Source: Argentina anserina (lineage: Eukaryota > Streptophyta > Magnoliopsida > Rosales > Rosaceae). Taken from it: DNA of 64,000 nucleotides. The translations under genes and the position numbers were made by a program. Positions 46,285 to 58,299 of the stretch are shown here, piece after piece. Position 1 is the first letter of the stretch. Every line of letters begins with the position of its first letter. Location of the stretch: positions 22,754,001-22,818,000 of the forward strand of contig NC_065877.1 of the NCBI RefSeq assembly GCF_933775445.1, in the 5' to 3' direction. The notes below the pieces were generated by a model. That model had not been told where the DNA came from. It did no database searches and was given only the letters and a program-made list of their open reading frames with translations.

Positions 46285-48008
46285 ACAGTAATGAAAATTT
46301 GAAACGAATTACCAGGTTGAGGAAAGAGCATGCTTAATTGCATAAGGTAAGTTAAGAGGCACAAAAATAATGGAACCTTTAACCAGTCTCTCTTTGTAAC
46401 TATATGAATGATGATAATTTATTGTACCAACTTTGTTGCAACTCGAAGCAGTGAGTTCCCAACTGATAGTTGATCATGTGACCAGATACAAAATAACTAC
46501 TAAACAAGACAGAAACCAGCCAAAACACAAATCAAGTTCAGTGGACGGTGATGGTGAGGGTGATGGTGCTGGCGCTGCCGTGCTGGTGTTGGTGTTGATG
46601 ATGGATTGATGATACAATCTGATATAGATGATCCAAATTCAACGGGTCCCCACCAAGAAGAATGAACTGACTTTGGCTGAACAATAACGTCTGAAAAGAT
46701 AATTAGCACAAGATGATGAGTAGATACAGGGAAAATCATGTTCATAATAACACAAAAAAAAATCTATTAAGTACACCAATTTTTGGATATATAATCAATT
46801 AATTATATATGTATACAAAATAATACTTAATTTGTTATGAAAGATTAAATCTTTTCCGCCCGATTAAAAATATTTATCTCTTATATATTGAAAAATTTCA
46901 TATTTTCTATTCGATATTCATATGATATTCGTTATTCAAATCATAAATCATTAATGTTTAACTTAATAACATCTTTATAATACTTGATGAACATCACAAA
47001 TAAAAATTCTAACACCAAAATCAATCTTTTTTATTGAGTTGTTAATCTATGATTTTTTTTCCACGACACAAAGTTGTTAAACTATGAATTTTTTAGCATT
47101 TATATTAGATAAACACTTAATTATTTTTTGAATAAATATCATTCTTTTTATATTGCTGTAAATTAATTGAAAATTTGTCTCTAAAAATTATCTTTTTCAA
47201 TTCAATATGTCATCTAAGGATAATTTAAAAAAAAGTGAGTGAAATAAATAAATTTAATGTTAAATTTAAAATATAGGGTGACATGAGTAGAGGGGGTGAA
47301 CAAAATAAATAATGTAGTCGAAATAGCTGTACCCTTGTTTATTTAATAGGTCTGCATAATTTATTAACTACATCTGAATTTAATTTTTAATTTTTATTAA
47401 TGTAATTAATTTAAATTTTGATGATTAATAAAATTAATTTTAATTTTGATGATTAGTATAATTATGTTTTGTTTATTAGTACAATTAAATTTTTTTATTA
47501 CTATAATTAATTTTAATTTTGATAATTAATACAATTAATTTTAATAATTGATTTAATAAATTTTAATTAATTAATTTTTTAAATTTTAATTTTGAAGACT
47601 AAATATAATTTAAGACTAAAAATTTAACTCAATAGGTTGGAGACCCCTGATGTCTTATTAATGAATAGTTTAACTTTTAAGAATTTTAGCCCTAGAACTA
47701 TTTTAGTATTTTGGGTTAAAGATGGTCTTATCCTCCCTACTATTAGATCCAAATTATCCTCCCTATTATTGGGCCGTTGTCTTGATGTGTATATTTTTCA
47801 AAAATACAAAACAACAATCACAGTAACATTATCATGATTGGTGCAACAATACAAACATATCCAAATCATAATAATTTGTGCTAGGCTGACAGTGTTTGAA
47901 GGGTTTATGTTTTTCTCCAAAAAACAAAACAGAAACCCAGCATAAGTTTAAGAGTGCAGCTCTGCCATCTACTGTATTCTTTGTTCACCCTACTTGGTAA
48001 TTTCACTC

Positions 48009-48043
<35 letters not shown>

Positions 48044-48424
48044 CACAATCTAAATTTACTCACTTCACCTTTTTTTTCCCGTAATTATCCTCATACATAT
48101 CCAATTAAGTTAATGAAATAGTTCCATGTAATGTATGGCGATGAGAACCAATAATAAGGTTTCCTTTTTTCTTTATGAAATTAAATAACTAAGGTTTCCT
48201 TTCGAAGAAACAAAATTTCCAAATAATCATATTAGTCTTATTAGAATCAACGTCCCTTCCTTGTTACACAAATAATTTCAATGTTCGTCTATGACGATTC
48301 CTATTGATAGATTCGATGTTTAGAGTTGTTACCAAAGAAGAAGAGGATTTTTTCCCTAACTTGTCACTAATATTGTAACGAATTAATGATGATGGGGAAC
48401 CAAAAAAAAATATAACAAATTACT
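46285..48424. other. Region right of the copia element
   Basis: 46500-46720 holds the exon-like minus-strand frame mentioned with the interrupted host gene: it starts after a TTTTCAG acceptor, and the His/Gln-rich part is a CACCAT-type simple repeat. From 46750 the sequence is very AT-rich with AATTAATTTTAATTTT-like low-complexity runs (47350-47600). No gene is supported. Confidence 0.3.
48012..48041. repeat. (AT)n microsatellite
   Basis: About 15 uninterrupted AT units. Confidence 0.95.
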
Positions 48425-49460
48425 CAAAAGTAACAAACAACAATTTAGTTTATAAATAACTTATTACTTAATTTGATAGAGCAAATAATGACCAAATTTT
48501 ACAAATAAAGACCAAATGATAGCAAGTTGCCACATGTCATAAAACATTTTACTTTTTTTTACCCTTTTTTGACCCATAGTGTTTACTACGATCAATGAAG
48601 AGGTTATCTGCTACTATCGATTATAAAAACTAACTACTACTGTCGAGTTAAAAATCAACTGCTATTGTCGACTTGAAAGACACCTGCTACTGTCGACTTA
48701 GAAGGTACATGCTACTGTCAACTATAAATCTAGCTGCTACTGTCGATTGAGAAACTAACTGCTACTGTGGTTTTTTGTGAGTAAAATTCAAAATTTCAAA
48801 ATTTCTCAAAACATATGCAATATGATACTAAATGAAAGCCCAAGACATAAGGAACAACTTTATATATTGGCTCACCTCTAAATTGCAAGTGGTTTGGCCG
48901 GAAAACTTAAATTTACCGAAAAAAAACTAAAAAAATGAGGAGAGAGGATTTGTTAGATCTAGGAGTGACATTTTGTAATTTTCACGAAAATAAGGGTATT
49001 TTAGATATTTTTGCATTAATTAATTAATCAGTTTTGTTCTACTTATTATTTGGGCTTGACCTTGGGCTTATGTCCTAATTTGTATAAGAAATATGAAAAG
49101 TGAGTTTTTAGTTAATTCAAATGTGGTCTAGTACCAATAAGTAATTTTCTCAAAAAACTAACAAATAAGTGTCGGACAACATTTTAGTTTACAAAAAACT
49201 TACTTCATAATTTAATAGAGCAAATTATGGCCAAAAATTACAAATAAAGACCACATAATGATAAACTGCCGCATGTCATATAATATTTTATTTTTTTACC
49301 CTTATTTAGCCTGTCACATTTATGAGAATTCAAAATTTCATTCTTACTACCACATATCACATCTACATATGTACCTGTTATTGCTGACTAAGAAGCTACA
49401 TGCTACTGTTGACTAAGAAGCTACTTACTATTATCGACTAAAAAACTAACTGTTACTGTT
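48425..49460. repeat. Two diverged direct copies of an AT-rich repeat
   Basis: Copy one (from about 48425) and copy two (from about 49150) share, in order, an ACAATTTAGTTTA-like start, AATTTGATAGAGCAAAT, TACAAATAAAGACCA, a GCCACATGTCAT/GCCGCATGTCAT motif, a T-rich tract with TTTTTTACCCTT, and then the minisatellite listed below. Copy two continues beyond the solo LTR at 49463-51655. The origin is unknown, probably a non-autonomous transposon. Confidence 0.7.
48605..48775. repeat. Degenerate ~27-bp minisatellite, first array
   Basis: About six units around CTGCTACTGTCGACT with a variable A-rich remainder, spaced roughly 26-28 bases. The TACTGTCGA core is the best conserved part. Confidence 0.75.
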
Positions 49461-49462
49461 GA

Positions 49463-51655
49463 TGATATGAGCACTTTGTGCGACGTTCTTAACATGTTTT
49501 TACCTCAATTTGTATTTTGCTTAGTCTTCATTGTTGCAATATCGAGTCATTGAGTCGAGTTAGGAGTCTAGGATGACGTTGGTTGCATTTTGGTGCTAAA
49601 ATAGGCTGAAAATACAGAAATTGTCGAGAGCCTATTTAGAGTAAGATTCCCCATTGAACTAGGAAACCTAGTGGAATTAAGAGTTTTTATTATTCGACAT
49701 TTCTGTAACAATTGTTATATGTTAAGAATCTTATTTGGATTGGGAATCCTTTTTGAGTTAGGAAACGTATAAATTGGAAAAATCCTACTTGAACCGGTTG
49801 AAACTTTTATTCCGTAACTTTTTCTAATTGAAATTTCATATTCTAGTAACTTACTTGGTTGAGCAAGTTCCCTATTGTGATATAGAAACTTTCCTAATCT
49901 AATGTAGTTATTTATTTCATATGTGTCTTTTTCAGACAACAATTGTTTAGATTAAGACAAATTTATCTTAATGTATTATCTTATCTTTATTCATTTATTT
50001 TATTATTTTCAGGTTTTAAAGAAGAGATAATGTAGCTAGAATTAAGGAGTCATATTCCGTGCTACTGTTGGAGATAACCAAGGAGAATAAAATGAAGAAT
50101 CAAGGCATGAAGGAGTCATTGAAGGATAATGCACAGCTGAAAAGAAAGATAGGAAATCAAAGTGCAGCAAATGAAGAAAGAGGGAGTCAAAGAAAGTTGC
50201 CTCCCTAATTCAAAGAAGGTTGCCTCCCTAATTCAAATAAGGCTGCCAATGAGATGGGAGAGAGAGCTGCTTCCCTAATTAAAGGAGGAAATTCGTGTAA
50301 AATAAAAAAGGATTAAAGGAGGAAGAAGATATGCAATCAAAGTTCAATATGCAAGTATCCACTTTTGACGGATTCCCCAAGACAACTCACGATGAGTCAT
50401 ATAGCGTGCGATATATGGATAGAAAGTTACGGAAGTCTAGCTTCTCATGCAATTAGAATCACCTCAATAGCTATTTTCTAGCGAGAGTTATGACAAAACA
50501 ATACACGAAGGTCAGATATGCCGTATTGAGAAAATCTAAGAAACCTAAACCAATTTGGTTTCAACTTTGTGGCCAGCCTCCCTAGGGTTTTCCTCTATAT
50601 ATAGCACCTCATTCCCACATAAAATAATCACATCTCATACACAAAGCCTAGCTGAACCTTTGCCAAAATACTTTCAGAAAATTCAAGCCTCAAGCATCAT
50701 CCATCACCACCACTAACCGCATCACCTATTCCATTTCTCCATAATTGATTCCAAGGTTCTTAAATTGTGATTCATCCATGGCTTGTATTTCAGTTTCTAG
50801 TTCTATAGTATGTACGATTTGTATTAAAGGATTCTTGGATTTATTTTCGGTTTTATATGGGAAGAACATGATTTCAAATTTACTTGGTTATATGTTTCGA
50901 TTATATAAATTCTTGTTTATGATTTAATTTCGTGTATTATGGTTAAGGGTAGTAGAGTTTCGATATGTCTTTAGGTTTTATTTTAATTAATTTCTTGAAC
51001 TCGTGCATCTAAATCAAGGCTTGAGGCTGCCACGGCCATGACTGTTCTTGGGTTGTGATTTCATATACCAAAGTAGTATTTGATCGAGTTATACGCTTCG
51101 TTGTCTCAGTCATTGCTACTTACTTAGGGCAGTTATAGTTCTAGAAATTTACATGCTTAAATATGATGAGTGACGTCATGTATATTCACATGTCTTCAAT
51201 TCGGCTTACTGTGCTTATTTGTGTTTAACTTTTCACGCTTCATGTTGTTAGACCTTTTAGCATATATTTAGGATTAAATGCTCCATTAATTCTAAATAAT
51301 TGTGAAGTCTTAACGATTAGATGAACCGCTTCGGGTTTCAATTAGAATTGAAATTGAGATGGACTTAGAGTATATCGAATCTACTTGCTGCCCTTAGTCA
51401 TTGTGTGCGTGTCTTACATAACCTTGAGTGAATCTCTTGCTTGATGATGTGTTGAGTTGTCGATCACTAGTATATAATTAATTTATGATTTTCTTTTCAG
51501 TAGTAATTAAAAATCAATCTCAAACACCCAATTATTTGTTAACACTAAAAGTTTAGAGTTCCCTTCAATTCTCCAGACTGAACGATCCATGCTTATCCTA
51601 TACTAACGATGTCATTTTGCAGGGTTTATTATAGACGTCTTAAAATGCTCTATCA
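49463..51655 (+). repeat. 2.19 kb solo LTR, probably Ty3/gypsy
   Basis: Starts TGATATGAGC and ends CTCTATCA (TG...CA), flanked by an exact 5-bp duplication GTTGA (49458-49462 and 51656-51660). A TATA box (50596-50603) sits in the second half, followed by C/A-rich leader sequence. The 3' part, with a TTTTGCAGGGTTTATTATAG motif, resembles ends of long gypsy LTRs. No internal region is present, so LTR-LTR recombination removed it. The strand follows from the TATA box and is inferred. Confidence 0.85.
50596..50603 (+). promoter_or_regulatory. TATA box of the solo LTR
   Basis: TATATATA in the context CCTCTATATATAGCACC, a strong plant core promoter match within the LTR. Confidence 0.6.
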
Positions 51656-51810
51656 GTTGACTGAGAAACTAGTTGCTACTATCGATTATGAAACTAACAA
51701 CTACTATCTAATCAAGCAACATGCTACTGACGAGTATGAAATTAGCTGCTACTGCCGACATGAAATGTGCTACTGTCGGCTAGAAATATACCAGTTATTA
51801 TCGACTATAA

Positions 51811-53778
51811 ATCTAGGAGATTTACTGCCTGCAATATTAACAAAACTTTATAAGCTACAAATCATTAAGAAGGAATTTAGAAAGATAAAGAACTAGATGG
51901 ACATCATCAAATCCAAACAATAAGTAGCAAGCTAGAAATTCATTACTCAAACCTTATAAAACACAATAAACCCGCAAAATTAAAAGATAAAATGGAAATT
52001 ATTAAGGAGGACAAACATATTATGATCTAAAACTGAAGCATATACTACTGATATCAAAGAGGGTAGAACCAAATTTGTCAATGTTGTCTTTCTTTTCTTT
52101 CTTATTTTAGCCTCGATCATGAAATAGTATAGATCATTACCCAATTAACTGGAAATTTCAGAAGGTGCCAAACGAAAAAAACAAGTAAAAAGAAAGATCA
52201 CTCGGAAGAATGAACAAACGCAGATGATATGAAATAAACAAACTTAACTATTTTGGCAATTTTACGGAGAAGACACCAAAACCATCATATCCTTGTACAA
52301 ATTAACAAACCGTTGCATAAAAACTAACAGACATTCATATAATCGAAATTCGAAAGAAGGCATATAGGGATGTATCTCCACAGTTAAATTCCTAGCCAAC
52401 AAGCAGAATCCCAAAAATATCATCCTCATTGACAGAATTTCTGAGAGAGAGAGAGAGAGAGAGACCCTGCTCGATGGTTTCAAGTGAACGGCGCAGAGCT
52501 CGACAAACTCGAAGACAGAGGAAAATGACTTGATTCCAATGTAATCTAAAGAGAGCGACCATAGAAACAAATAACAATCACTGTAGACATATAGCGCAAA
52601 ACTGTGCCTCTCCTCCTTTTCGATCCCTCCCCCAACTTTTGCCTTTATACCCGGGTTCAGCCTTTCTGTGAAGGTAACACGATAGCAGAAGAGAGTCAAG
52701 TGACATACAACAGAGAGACAAGTGGAGCGGTGGCGAGAGTAAACGATGGGAATCTTAGTCAAGTGGCAAAACCGTAATACAAATCCAAATATAACGGTAA
52801 AATCGTCCGCACACTGTATTGTGAACAGTGTCGCGCCGTGAACAGTAAAATCCACCCACGCTTAATAGTAGGGAAATGTATAAGGTGTGAAAAATGAAAC
52901 TACAATCTTCTATCTTCTTTAAGTTTCACTTACTAACATGTGAGTTATTGTTAATACCGAAACCTTTTTCCAGGGTTTTGAGAGCAAGGCGGCGACTGCG
53001 GTAGGGATCGTGGTGTCGGCACGGCAGTTTTGAAAGTAGGAATAGGATCACTCCCGGATATTTTCCTGTGGTCTTTTCTCGGCCAAGGTTCTAGTACGTT
53101 TTGGTTTTCTTGGTGTTGCAACCAATCGAAGTTGTGTTTTTCAGAGGTGGGTGTTTTTTGGTTCATTGTCGAAGGCATTAAGGCTTGACAACTAGCTGTG
53201 ATTGAGCAACGCCGACGCGATCTCTTAGTGATGGTAGTGTCCGGTTGGTTGCAAGGATTCAACGCAGTTCGCACTTGCAGTTTATCCTTGCTTGCTTGGA
53301 TCGGTAGTGGTGGTCTTTGCTTGAGGATCGTTGGCAGTAGGTCGGACTAGCCTTCTTAGGCTAATGGAAATTGGCAAAGGATTGTGGTTGTCTGCCTTAA
53401 TGGTGATGGATGACAGTATTTCATGGCTGGTAGGGAAGGAGAGAGAGGGAGGAAGGAGTTTGTTGCGGTCTCAGTTTTTTAGCCCAGTGGAATTTCAGGC
53501 TCATCCTCTGTTCTTTTTTCTTCTTAATTTATGCCTTTATGGTAGCCCCATGCATTTGGCCCCTGAGGTGATTGGACAGAGCTTCATGGTGGAGGAGTAC
53601 ACCGTAATAGTCTTTAAGCTCCAAGCTGGATTCGAAAAAATCTCATTCATACCAAATGTCACTATTTTTTACAAATTTAGTTACATAAAACAAGTATAAT
53701 AAAGGGTAATAGTTGTTCTTCCGATTGAGTAATTAATCGCTTGGAAAATCATACTGCATTACTACCATTCATTATACT
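51811..53778. other. Unassigned region
   Basis: A 197-codon minus-strand frame (52262-52855) includes a (GA)n run at about 52443-52463 translated as Ser/Leu repeats and shows no domain; I do not regard it as a gene. A GC-richer part at 52970-53500 looks repetitive in style but I cannot classify it. Confidence 0.3.
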
Positions 53779-54300
53779 TGCAGACACATAAAATTTAATG
53801 AAATAAATCATCTTCATTAAATAATTAAATCAACCAAGAGCCCGACAAAATTGCAGACGTGACCCAAAAGTCAACAAAGTTGGTGCGGATCCAAATAAAA
53901 CTCGTGTCAGCACATAAATGGATGATCGTAATCGAAGCTACGTGATTCTGACTTAAATCGAAAATTGAATGTCATTTACGATTCAAAATGGTAATCGGAC
54001 ATTTGATTAAATTAATAAATTTCTTAATGGTTATAATTAAATTAATTATTATTTTTGTTTAATTTAGTTATGGGAATAACTAATTTTAAATTAATCAGAA
54101 AATACATATTGATTTAATTATACAATTAAAGAAATTTATTATTTTTAGTGTCATTAAAATATTCTACAAAATAGAAGTCTTGACACTATAAATACCCCTT
54201 CCAACATGAAGAGAGGAGACTTGAGAAGAAGAGAGAAAATCACTCGAGCAAGATCACTCTCAACGAAATCCCGAAGTCTCTCAAGTCCACGAAGATCATC
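53779..54300 (+). repeat. Tat 5' LTR (right boundary uncertain)
   Basis: Matches 62975-63318 until about 54124, with some two dozen differences by eye. It then continues through a TATA box (CTATAAATA, about 54186-54194). The end is not defined because the partner LTR is truncated and no clear primer binding site is visible; 54300 is approximate. Confidence 0.75.
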
Positions 54301-54330
54301 AAGGTCACGAACATTATCAAGTCCGAAGTA

Positions 54331-54774
54331 TTGCAAATACCAGTTAAAAATGAATCCTTTGAAGTGTGCCTTCGGCGTCCAGAAGAAATGCATCGTGTCA
54401 ACGATCCGAAGTATTGCAAATATCATCGCCTCGTTAGTCACCTTATAGAGAAGTGCTTTATTCTCAAGGATTTGATAATGAACCTCGCCAAGCAAGAGAA
54501 GATGGAGCTGGATGTTGACGACGTTGCTGAAGTCAATTGCACTACCATAACATTTGGGTCGTTCGAGCCAGTTCCATTCCCTTTTCACCCAATGAAAGCA
54601 CCGTTTTGTTTCACAAAGAATGCGCGCGAATATAAGAAGACCAAAGAAGTTGAAGAATGTCTTGCTTTCACGCCTATCCTCCAAGTTGCCTCTAATGCAG
54701 ATGATGAAGGATGGATATTGGTCACCCGAAGAAGAACTCGCAAAGGTATGATGTCAAATTCACCAATTGCCTGA
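54331..54774 (+). pseudogene. Tat gag C-terminal remnant
   Basis: The 147-codon frame contains DPKYCKYHRLVSHLIEKCF, the Cys/His motif of Tat/Athila-type gag, followed by LKDLIMNLAKQEKMELDVDD. The N-terminal capsid part is missing; only about 30 codons separate it from the LTR region, which indicates a deletion between leader and gag. Confidence 0.75.
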
Positions 54775-54851
54775 CCAAGTCATAAGAAATCACCTCCACG
54801 ACGAAAGGAGAACGGACGAGGACGTTTTGAGAGGAAAGTTGTTCCATATTT

Positions 54852-55816
54852 GTGGAAGCCTCTTTGTCGAAACTTGTCAAAAAAAACACTTGCCTTCCAA
54901 AACAACCGAATGTCACTTCAATGGCCACAAGTTGGGAAGTCAGCTCCAAAGAAGACGAGAAGCTTGAAGTAAGGGAAATAGGTGCAAGTCAAGTGTTAAA
55001 GAAAAATGAGGTGTTGAAACAATTGGAGAATCTACCTTTCCAACTCAGCCTCTCTGACTTGATGCAATTGTCAAAATCAACGAGATGCGCACTTGTGGAG
55101 TTGCTTATCGACGTAGGAAAACACTCCACAAGCATGAAGGAATGTGGCACATGTGATGCATATTGTGATACCATTCACTTCATAAATGATGACCTCAATT
55201 TGGGCTCTAAGCCACATAATCGGCATCTTTTTGTGCAGTGTACATGCGAGAGCGGAAGTTGAATCGCATGCTCATAGACGGAGGGCCAGTAGTAAATATC
55301 ATGCCTAAGTCAACCATGTCTCAAGTCGGCATCAAAGTTGATGAGTTATCAAGAAGTCATCTCATGATCCAAGATTTCAACCAAGGAGGACAAAGAGCGA
55401 TAGGAATGATTAGACTAGACATCGACATCGGAGAGCTAAAATCAAACACTTTGTTCCATGTCATCGATGCAAAGACCTCGTACAACTTGTTGTTGAGACG
55501 ACCATTGGTATATGAAAATGGCATCATGTCATCCACTTTATACCAATGCTTCAAGTTCTATCGCGGAGGTGTGAAAACCGTGGTAGGAGATACCAAACCA
55601 TTCACAGAAGCTGAATCATACTTCGCAGATTCTAAATTCTACACAGATGAGGAGTCAATGAAAGAAGTCATTCTGGTCGGAGAACCCTCTACGGGGAAAG
55701 CCGCTAAAGTTAGGGAGAATGATGCCAAATCAAAAGACATTGAGCTTCATGGTGAAGTGTCGCTAAAGTCAGGCCAACCACACATTTCTGGTCCTTTGCT
55801 ATGTTCCGAAGTCTAG
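54852..55816 (+). pseudogene. Tat protease region
   Basis: Frame 54852-55262 ends at HNRHLFVQCTCESGS, and the reading continues after a frameshift at 55238 with KLNRMLIDGGPVVNIMPKST, the aspartic protease active site, where DGG replaces the usual D(S/T)G as in related elements. HVIDAKTSYNLLLRRPLVYE follows, which is the conserved C-terminal flap part. The frame closes at 55816. Confidence 0.8.
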
Positions 55817-56258
55817 ACGAAGAGAGGGGGAGTCTCCATTTGTGGGGACAAAGTCACAAGAGTGCCCACAAAAATTAGAAGATGATGATGTGAAATTGTT
55901 GAATGAGGAGTCAACATTGCCATTAATATAGGTGAGCAACCGAAATCCTACAAAGCAGCCACTAAAGGGTTTGTCAAACCAATTCAAGGTAAGACGGAAC
56001 ATGGAATGCTACCTAAGAAAAGAACAAGTGAAGGGTTCGATCGTAACGCATACAAGCTCTTAGAAAAGCTGGAAACGACTTTAGTTCATCAAGCAAAAAA
56101 GATGACCAAGCTGCAGTAAAGATGGCGTATGAGCTCGATGAACCACAAAAGAAGTTAAGAGAGCAAGGGGCAACAGTTGATTCTTCTAAATCTGGTTTCG
56201 GTTTTACTTTAAGCAAGCCAGTCAGAATTCAGGAAGGAGAAGGGCGGAGCGAGCTAAT

Positions 56259-56498
56259 GTGCAACATATTAGTGTCGAGGTAGTTGAAGAGAAGAGTCAA
56301 GAGGTTCAGTCAACCCCTCGCATTTCGTCGTTCTATCGCATTCGTCCAGGTTTCCAAAGAGCAACATCTGAACGTATTAAAGAATCAATCATGAGGGTGT
56401 CAGTTTTTGACCGTGTGAACATGACACCAAGTAGAGGTTCAGTCTTCAATCGCATTGGTAGAACAACCACTCGGCCTTCCGTATTCAAAAGGATGTAA
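56259..56498 (+). pseudogene. Tat linker with repeated RxSVFxR motif
   Basis: The reading contains MRVSVFDRVN, RGSVFNRIG and RPSVFKRM in succession, a short peptide repeat between protease and RT. I recall similar SVFxRL repeats in plant Tat polyproteins. Surrounding frames are broken by stops at 55817-56258 and 56499-56890. Confidence 0.6.
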
Positions 56499-56893
56499 AG
56501 TTTAGACAATGATAAGAAAAAGTCAAACCTCATTCCGCGAAAGCCCGCATTGGAAAAGATCCAAGCACCTAAGGAACGATAGATGTGCAAGAGGAAAACA
56601 ACTTGTCGTCGAGCAGAGAGCAAACAAATCCGAAGTCTTATCCCGTCACGCATGAAGAGGTATTGTGTGTTGGAAGTGGATTCCACGGATCAACTCAAAG
56701 TGAAGCAACACATAATCATATTCACTGGCCAAAAAGGAGATTGCAACCTCGGTAATGGCGGTGAGGATAACATTGTCCAAACCTCTTATCATGTCACGGT
56801 GGCTAAAGCAAATACCGTAGAGGAAGACGATCATGAAAATTTCAAAACTGAAGTAGACGAAGCTCTTCCAGAACATGAAGACGGCAAGCCATT

Positions 56894-57495
56894 ATGGAAA
56901 AACTTAAGAAGATTAACTTTGGAACAGAGGAAGACCCAAGACCTATTTTTGTGAGTGCGTCTTTAAGTTCTGAAGAAGAACAAGAATATCTTGATCTGTT
57001 GCTCGAGTACAAAGATGTCTTTGCTTGGACGTACAAAGAAATGTCGGGCCTGGATCCAAAGGTAGCAATTCATCGACTTGCTGTCAAACCGGAAGCTCGG
57101 CCGACCAAGCAAACACAAAGACACTTTCGAACATAACTTATTCCTCAAATTGAAGCAGAAGTTGATAAGTTAATGCCGCATGCTTCATTAGAAAGGTTCA
57201 GTATCCCAAGTGGATCGCAAAAATTGTTCCTGTTAAGAAGAACAGAAAAATCCGCGTTTGTGTAGATTTTCGTGACTTAAATGAGGCATGTCCAAAAGTT
57301 GATTTCCCTCTGCCAATCATAGAGCTCATGGTGGATGCGACAACCGGGCATGAGGTTTTGTAATTCATGTACGGATCATCAAGTTACAACCAAATAAGGA
57401 TGGCCTTAGAGGATGAGGAACTCACTGCATTTCGAACTCCCAAAGGAATTTATTGCTATAAGGTCATACCATTCAACCAAAAAATATCGGACCTG
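56894..57495 (+). pseudogene. Tat reverse transcriptase, truncated
   Basis: Starts with LLLEYKDVFAWTYKEMSGLD and HRLAVKPEARPTKQ, a typical RT entry, then after stops VCVDFRDLNEACPKVDFPLP and YNQIRMALEDEELTAFRTPK and GIYCYKVIPF. The sequence then loses homology before the YVDD catalytic box, and the thumb and connection domains are absent. RT is therefore inactive by deletion, not only by point changes. Confidence 0.82.
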
Positions 57496-57639
57496 AGCTA
57501 AATTATCTGCCGATAAACAAGATGTGTCTTGCACTCGTCTTCGTCATTCAAAAGTTAAGGCATTACATGCAAGCTTACACAATGCACTTAGTGGCGCAAG
57601 CCGATCCAGTTAAGTTCATATTATCTAAACCAGTTCTAA

Positions 57640-58260
57640 CCGGGCACATGGCTAAGTGAGCGTTACTATTCAACCAATACGATATCATATATGTGCCCGC
57701 TAAAGCAGTGAAAGGACAGGTGTTGGCCGACTTCCTGGTAGACCACCCTATTCCAGCAGATTGGAAAATCTCAGATGAATTCCCCGACGAGGAAGTCTTC
57801 CTTGCAGAGGTCCTCCCCACTTAGAAGATGTTTTTCGATGGCTCATCTAGGGCAGACGGAGCATGGGCTAGTGTTATCTTTGTCTCTCCGCAAAAAGAGA
57901 TATTGCCTTATTCTTTCACTCTTAGGGAACTATGCTCCAACAATGTCGCAGAGTACCACACGTTGATCATGGGATTGCAAACAACGTTAGAAATTGAAAT
58001 CCAAAGTCTCGAAGTGTATGGAGACTCGTAGTTGGTGATTGATCAACTGCTCACTAATTACGAGGTCAAGAAGGAAGATTTGGTACCTTATTTCAAACTC
58101 GCCACACAACTCTTGAAGGGCTTTGATAATATTACACTCATACATGTGCCACGGAAAGAAAATCAAATAGCAGACGCATTGGCAAACTTGACGGCGACTT
58201 CAGCATTGTCTGGAGACAAAATTTTGGACATCCCAATTTGCCAAAGGTGGGTCGTGACAA
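57640..58260 (+). pseudogene. Tat RNase H
   Basis: MFFDGSSRADGAWASVIFVS at 57828 supplies the DGS motif. LRELCSNNVAEYHTLIMGL gives the catalytic E region, SLEVYGDS the D, then a stop (TAG at 58029) followed by LVIDQLLTNYEVKKEDLVPY, and ENQIADALANLT gives the final D. All four acidic positions appear present despite the stop. Before it, a piece of the canonical gypsy RNase H (VPAKAVKGQVLADFL-like, 57690-57740) is readable. Confidence 0.8.
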
Positions 58261-58299
58261 TAAAGCCTTCACTCCAGTGTGTCAGTTCTCATATAGTGT

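Larger units (their letters stand above)
49370..51810. repeat. Degenerate minisatellite, second array, split by a solo LTR
   Basis: The same GCTACTGTCGACTA-type unit occurs at 49370-49462 and again at 51656-51810. Removing 49463-51655 and one target duplication gives one continuous array. The plus-strand open frame at 51609-51896 arises from this repeat and has no independent support as a gene. Confidence 0.7.

Noticed and set aside
51609..51896. 95-codon frame rich in Tyr/Cys
   Set aside because: It is a translation of the degenerate minisatellite and begins inside the solo LTR.
52262..52855. 197-codon minus-strand open frame
   Set aside because: It spans a (GA)n microsatellite, has no domain, no splice context and a composition like random AT-rich sequence.
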